From: Collinsella sp. AF23-2
GTDB taxonomy: Bacteria > Actinomycetota > Coriobacteriia > Coriobacteriales > Coriobacteriaceae
NCBI RefSeq assembly: GCF_003459245.1
Contig: NZ_QRVG01000034.1
Coordinates: forward strand, 1-15,248
Reading direction: 5' to 3'
Length of the DNA stretch: 15,248 nt
Both the position numbers and the translations under genes were made by a program. Positions 12,350-15,248 of the stretch are shown one piece after another (position 1 is the stretch's first letter; every line of letters begins with the position of its first letter). The notes beneath the pieces were generated by a model. That model had not been told where the DNA came from and ran no database searches. It saw nothing but the letters and a program-made list of their open reading frames with translations.

Positions 12350-14677
12350 ATGGCGGATTCTCAGATCCATGTCGCGCTGGCGGGTAACCCCAACTGCGGC
12401 AAGACCACGCTTTTCAACCTGATCACCGGCGCCAACGGCTACGTTGGCAACTGGCCCGGCGTCACGGTTGAGAAAAAGGAAGCCAAGCTCCTGAGTGACA
12501 AGAACGTCACGATTACAGACCTCCCCGGCATCTACTCGCTTTCCCCCTACAGCCCCGAGGAGCAGTGCTCGCGCGACTACCTCATGAGCGGCGAGCCCGA
12601 TGTCGTTGTCCAGGTGGTCGATGCCACCAACCTCGAGCGCAACCTGTACCTGGCGCTTCAGGTTATCGAGACCGGCCTGCCCGTGGTCGTCGCCCTCAAC
12701 ATGGCCGACCTGGTCGAGAAGAACGGCGACAAGATCGACACGGACAAGCTTTCCAAGAAGCTCGGTTGCCCGGTCATGATGATCTCGGCCCTTAAAAACA
12801 AGGGTATCAAGGAGCTGTTCGAGCAGGTCAAGAAGTCTGCTGCTTCCAAGGGCCAGGTGCCGGAGCACAAGTTCGATTCCTCCATCGAGGACGTTCTGGA
12901 CCACATCGAGAACAACCTGCCGGCGAGCGTTCCCGCCAACAAGCGTCGCTACTACGCTGTCAAGCTGTTTGAGCGCGACGCGGACGCCTGCAAGCTCATC
13001 AACCTCACCAAGGAGAAGGCCGCTCGCGTCGAGCAGCTGGTCGCCCAGTGCGAGCAGGATTGCGACGACGACGCCGAGTCCATCATCACCGGCGAGCGCT
13101 ATGGCGTGATTGCCCACATTATCGACGAGTGCATGACCAAGGCTCCGGCCAAGATGAGCACCTCCGAGAAGATCGACCGCGTGGTTACCAACCGTATCCT
13201 GGGCCTGCCGATCTTTGTGGTCATCATGTTCTGCGTGTACTACATCGCCGTTTCCACCCTGGGCGGCACGGTGACCGACTTCACCAACGACCAGCTCTTC
13301 GGCACCGACGGCTGGTACGTGCTCGGTCAGGGTCGCGACGCCTATGACGCAGCTGTTGAGGCTGCGGGCGACAACGCCGACTCGGTCGATCCAGCACAGT
13401 ACGGCCCCTATGTCCCGGGTATCACCACCGCGGTGCATGACGCTCTCGTGGCGGGCGGTACCGAGGACGGTGGCCTCGTCGATTCGCTGGTCTGCGACGG
13501 CATCGTGGCTGGCATCGGCGCCATCATGGGCTTCGTCCCGCAGATGTTCCTGCTCTTTGTGATGCTGTCCTTCCTGGAGGACTGCGGCTACATGGCCCGC
13601 GTCGCCTTCATCATGGACCGCGTGTTCCGCCGCTTTGGCCTGTCCGGTAAGTCCTTTATCCCCATGCTCGTGTCCTCGGGCTGCGGCGTCCCCGGCGTCA
13701 TGGCCACCAAGACCATCGAGAACGAGAAGGACCGCCGCATGACGGTCATGACCACCACGTTTATTCCCTGCGGTGCCAAGCTGCCGATCATCGCCCTGCT
13801 CATGGGTTCCATCATCGGCGATTCTTCCACCACCGCCGCATGGATCAGCCCGCTGTTCTACTTCTTGGGCGTCTTTGCCGTCATCGCCTCGGGCCTCATG
13901 CTCAAGAAGACCAAGCTCTTCGCCGGTCGCCCGACGCCGTTCGTTATGGAGCTTCCCGCCTATCACTTCCCGGCAATCCGCTCTTGGGCGCTGCATGTAT
14001 GGGAGCGCTGCTGGGCCTTTATCAAGAAGGCCGGCACGGTCATCTTTGCGTCCACCGTCGTCGTTTGGTTCCTCTCCAACTTTGGTAGCTACAACGGCGC
14101 CTTTGGCTACCTGCCTTCCATGGAGGGCATCCCCGAGGAGTTCATGGATTACTCCGTGCTTGCCATGTTCGGCAACCTGGTCGCTTGGATCTTCGCCCCG
14201 CTCGGCTTTAGCACCTGGCAGGCCACCGCACTGACCGTCTCGGGTCTCGTTGCCAAGGAGAACGTTGTCGCCACCGCCGGCTCGCTGCTGTCCGTTGCCG
14301 ACGCCGGCGAGACCGACCCGAGCCTGTGGACCGCGTTTGCGGCTATGTTCCCGACCATGGGCGCTTGCGTCGCCTTTGGTGCCTTCAACCTGCTGTGCGC
14401 TCCGTGCTTTGCCGCTATCGGCACCATCCGTAACCAGATGAACTCCGGTAAGTGGACCGCGATTGCCATCGGCTACGAGTGTGCCTTTGCTTGGGTCATC
14501 GGCCTGTTCATCAACCAGTTCTATAACCTGCTTGTTCTTGGGCAGTTTGGTATCTGGACGGTTGTGGCCATCGTGCTGCTGGCTGCGATGCTCTTCCAGA
14601 TCTTCCGTCCCATGCCCAAGCATGCTTGGACCGACGAGGACGAGACCAACACCTCTTCCGCCGCAGTTTCCGCTTAA
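12350..14677 (+). CDS. feoB: ferrous iron transporter FeoB
   Basis: Inner-membrane Fe(II) importer with a cytosolic N-terminal G-protein domain, 775 residues. G motifs are G1 GNPNCGKT (12-19), G2 Thr39 in GVTVE, G3 DLPG (57-60), G4 NMAD (117-120) and a G5 SA near 145. A helical linker domain follows, then about eight membrane segments from about residue 285. The two gate regions each carry a conserved Cys: GCGVPGVMA (444-452) and PCGAKLP (473-479). The GCGVPG form is a subtype of FeoB common in anaerobes rather than the E. coli GCNVP form. An insertion of roughly 70 polar residues separates the first two membrane segments. AAGGAAGAAGG precedes ATG12350. The flanking feoA genes and Cys-rich partner support iron uptake. 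Metal selectivity (Fe versus Mn) cannot be read from sequence. Confidence 0.97.
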   Translation: MADSQIHVALAGNPNCGKTTLFNLITGANGYVGNWPGVTVEKKEAKLLSDKNVTITDLPGIYSLSPYSPEEQCSRDYLMSGEPDVVVQVVDATNLERNLYLALQVIETGLPVVVALNMADLVEKNGDKIDTDKLSKKLGCPVMMISALKNKGIKELFEQVKKSAASKGQVPEHKFDSSIEDVLDHIENNLPASVPANKRRYYAVKLFERDADACKLINLTKEKAARVEQLVAQCEQDCDDDAESIITGERYGVIAHIIDECMTKAPAKMSTSEKIDRVVTNRILGLPIFVVIMFCVYYIAVSTLGGTVTDFTNDQLFGTDGWYVLGQGRDAYDAAVEAAGDNADSVDPAQYGPYVPGITTAVHDALVAGGTEDGGLVDSLVCDGIVAGIGAIMGFVPQMFLLFVMLSFLEDCGYMARVAFIMDRVFRRFGLSGKSFIPMLVSSGCGVPGVMATKTIENEKDRRMTVMTTTFIPCGAKLPIIALLMGSIIGDSSTTAAWISPLFYFLGVFAVIASGLMLKKTKLFAGRPTPFVMELPAYHFPAIRSWALHVWERCWAFIKKAGTVIFASTVVVWFLSNFGSYNGAFGYLPSMEGIPEEFMDYSVLAMFGNLVAWIFAPLGFSTWQATALTVSGLVAKENVVATAGSLLSVADAGETDPSLWTAFAAMFPTMGACVAFGAFNLLCAPCFAAIGTIRNQMNSGKWTAIAIGYECAFAWVIGLFINQFYNLLVLGQFGIWTVVAIVLLAAMLFQIFRPMPKHAWTDEDETNTSSAAVSA

Positions 14678-14706
14678 GTCCAAATAAGGATTAGCCCCTT
14701 TCCACG

Positions 14707-14739
14707 AGCCCGGGTGTCCCAGTGACACTCGGGCTTTTT
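14707..14739 (+). terminator. intrinsic terminator of feoB
   Basis: AGCCCGGGTGTC (14707-14718) pairs with GACACTCGGGCT (14724-14735), 12 bp with one G-U, loop CCAGT, followed by TTTTT. It lies 30 nt after the feoB stop, so the downstream Cys-rich gene probably has its own promoter. Confidence 0.93.
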
Positions 14740-14749
14740 GGTGCAATGG

Positions 14750-14828
14750 GGGACAGATTGCTTTGCTCCAGAAGTAAGATGTGGCGTTTCCGCAGATAAA
14801 ACCGACCAAAACAAACCTGTCCCTTTTT
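14750..14828. repeat. 74-bp segment with GGGACAG/CTGTCCC ends
   Basis: GGGACAG (14750-14756) and CTGTCCC (14817-14823) are inverted ends of a 74-bp segment, followed by TTTTT. The interior is relatively A-rich (ACCGACCAAAACAAAC) and unlike coding sequence nearby. It could be a small non-autonomous intergenic repeat, or a terminator with an unusually long 60-nt loop. Only one copy is in the window. Confidence 0.5.
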
Positions 14829-14881
14829 GGCAGGTGGAAGATGGGGTAAAGTAAGTGGTGGTTAACTAGAGGAGGCTTACT

Positions 14882-15082
14882 ATGGCACCTATCGATATTG
14901 TTGTGTTGGCTGTTATCGGCATTGCGTTTGTCGCCGTGTGTGTGCGTATCTACCGAAAGGGCACCTGCGCCGACTGCGCCCAGGGTGGCGTTTGCACGGG
15001 GCATTGCTCCAACAAAAAGACGTGCGCCGCACTTAAGGGCGTGGACAAAATCGCCGAAGACTTGGGCCGCGGGATCAAATAA
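14882..15082 (+). CDS. FeoB-associated Cys-rich membrane protein
   Basis: Small protein of 66 residues with one N-terminal transmembrane helix (about 4-23, IDIVVLAVIGIAFVAVCV). A cytosolic tail carries clustered cysteines (CADCAQGGVCTGHCSNKKTC, Cys29 to Cys48), then a short charged C-terminus. The architecture and the position right after feoB match the FeoB-associated Cys-rich family, proposed to act like FeoC or to handle iron near FeoB. AGAGGAGG (14868-14875) lies 6 nt before ATG14882. It is separated from feoB by a terminator, so it may be transcribed independently. The GTGGTTAACT just before the ribosome site is shared with the feoA upstream repeat. Exact function is unknown. Confidence 0.88.
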   Translation: MAPIDIVVLAVIGIAFVAVCVRIYRKGTCADCAQGGVCTGHCSNKKTCAALKGVDKIAEDLGRGIK

Positions 15083-15094
15083 GGCCCGGACATC

Positions 15095-15130
15095 AAAGCG
15101 CCCCGCGAGCATTCGTTCGCGGGGCGCTTT
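15095..15130 (+). terminator. strong terminator ending the feo cluster
   Basis: AAAGCGCCCCGCGA (15095-15108) pairs perfectly with TCGCGGGGCGCTTT (15117-15130), a 14-bp stem with an 8-nt loop. The T-tract is only the TTT inside the stem end. The A-rich 5' side makes it potentially bidirectional. The remaining 118 nt to the window end show no gene. Confidence 0.85.
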
Positions 15131-15248
15131 GCGCATTTGGACGCGAGCGCGGCGAGTTGAAGAGTAATTTTGGGCATCGTTAAATCAGTTGCGGTGAAAT
15201 GCGGACTGTTTTGGCTGTCAAAGGCCTTATCTACTCCGTATTCCACCG

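Noticed and set aside
11642..15136. 1164-codon minus-strand frame across the feo cluster
   Set aside because: It spans three intergenic regions and terminators and is antisense to four clear genes. The length comes from codon bias, not from a real protein.

Overview
The window looks like chromosome from a high-G+C Actinomycetota, most likely a Coriobacteriia gut anaerobe of the Collinsella type. This is an inference from strong G/C third-position bias, GTG/TTG start codons, and the gene set (PEP carboxylase, nickel lactate racemase, FeoA/FeoB, stand-alone HPr). No taxonomic marker is present. It carries 12 convincing protein genes and no RNA gene I can support.

Layout. 1-2951: ppc (PEP carboxylase) behind a TATAAT promoter. 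2952-3480: a non-coding stretch with a long structured inverted repeat and a terminator. 3481-5539: larA (lactate racemase, TTG start) and larD (aquaglyceroporin-like lactate channel). 5540-5846: a second copy of the structured repeat. 5847-8099, minus strand: larB, larC and a TetR regulator, packed as one operon converging on larAD. 8214-8849, minus strand: serB, divergent from aspS (9106-10893, plus). 10894-11260: the aspS terminator and a tandem array of three 46-nt units with a 62-bp period. 11261-11509: an HPr-like protein. 11723-15082: an iron cluster of two FeoA proteins, FeoB and a small Cys-rich FeoB-associated membrane protein, closed by strong terminators.

How the genes work together. 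LarA interconverts L- and D-lactate with a nickel-pincer nucleotide. LarB starts synthesis of that cofactor from NaAD and LarC inserts nickel; LarD lets lactate cross the membrane. larE, the sulfur-inserting step, is not in the window, and LarC stops at the end of its first domain. FeoA/FeoB and the Cys-rich partner import ferrous iron. ppc replenishes oxaloacetate from PEP, serB makes serine and aspS charges tRNA.

Most notable observations: (1) two about 127-nt structured repeats bracketing larAD, whose arms and central stem differ at 12 base-pair positions with every change compensated; (2) a LarC without its C-terminal LarC2 domain, directly followed by a TetR gene; (3) an HPr with Asp at position 46 in place of the regulatory Ser; (4) a LarD whose second NPA motif is NQA; (5) three 46-nt units at an exact 62-bp period upstream of the HPr gene; (6) shared GTTAAC-type inverted sequences around the feo genes.
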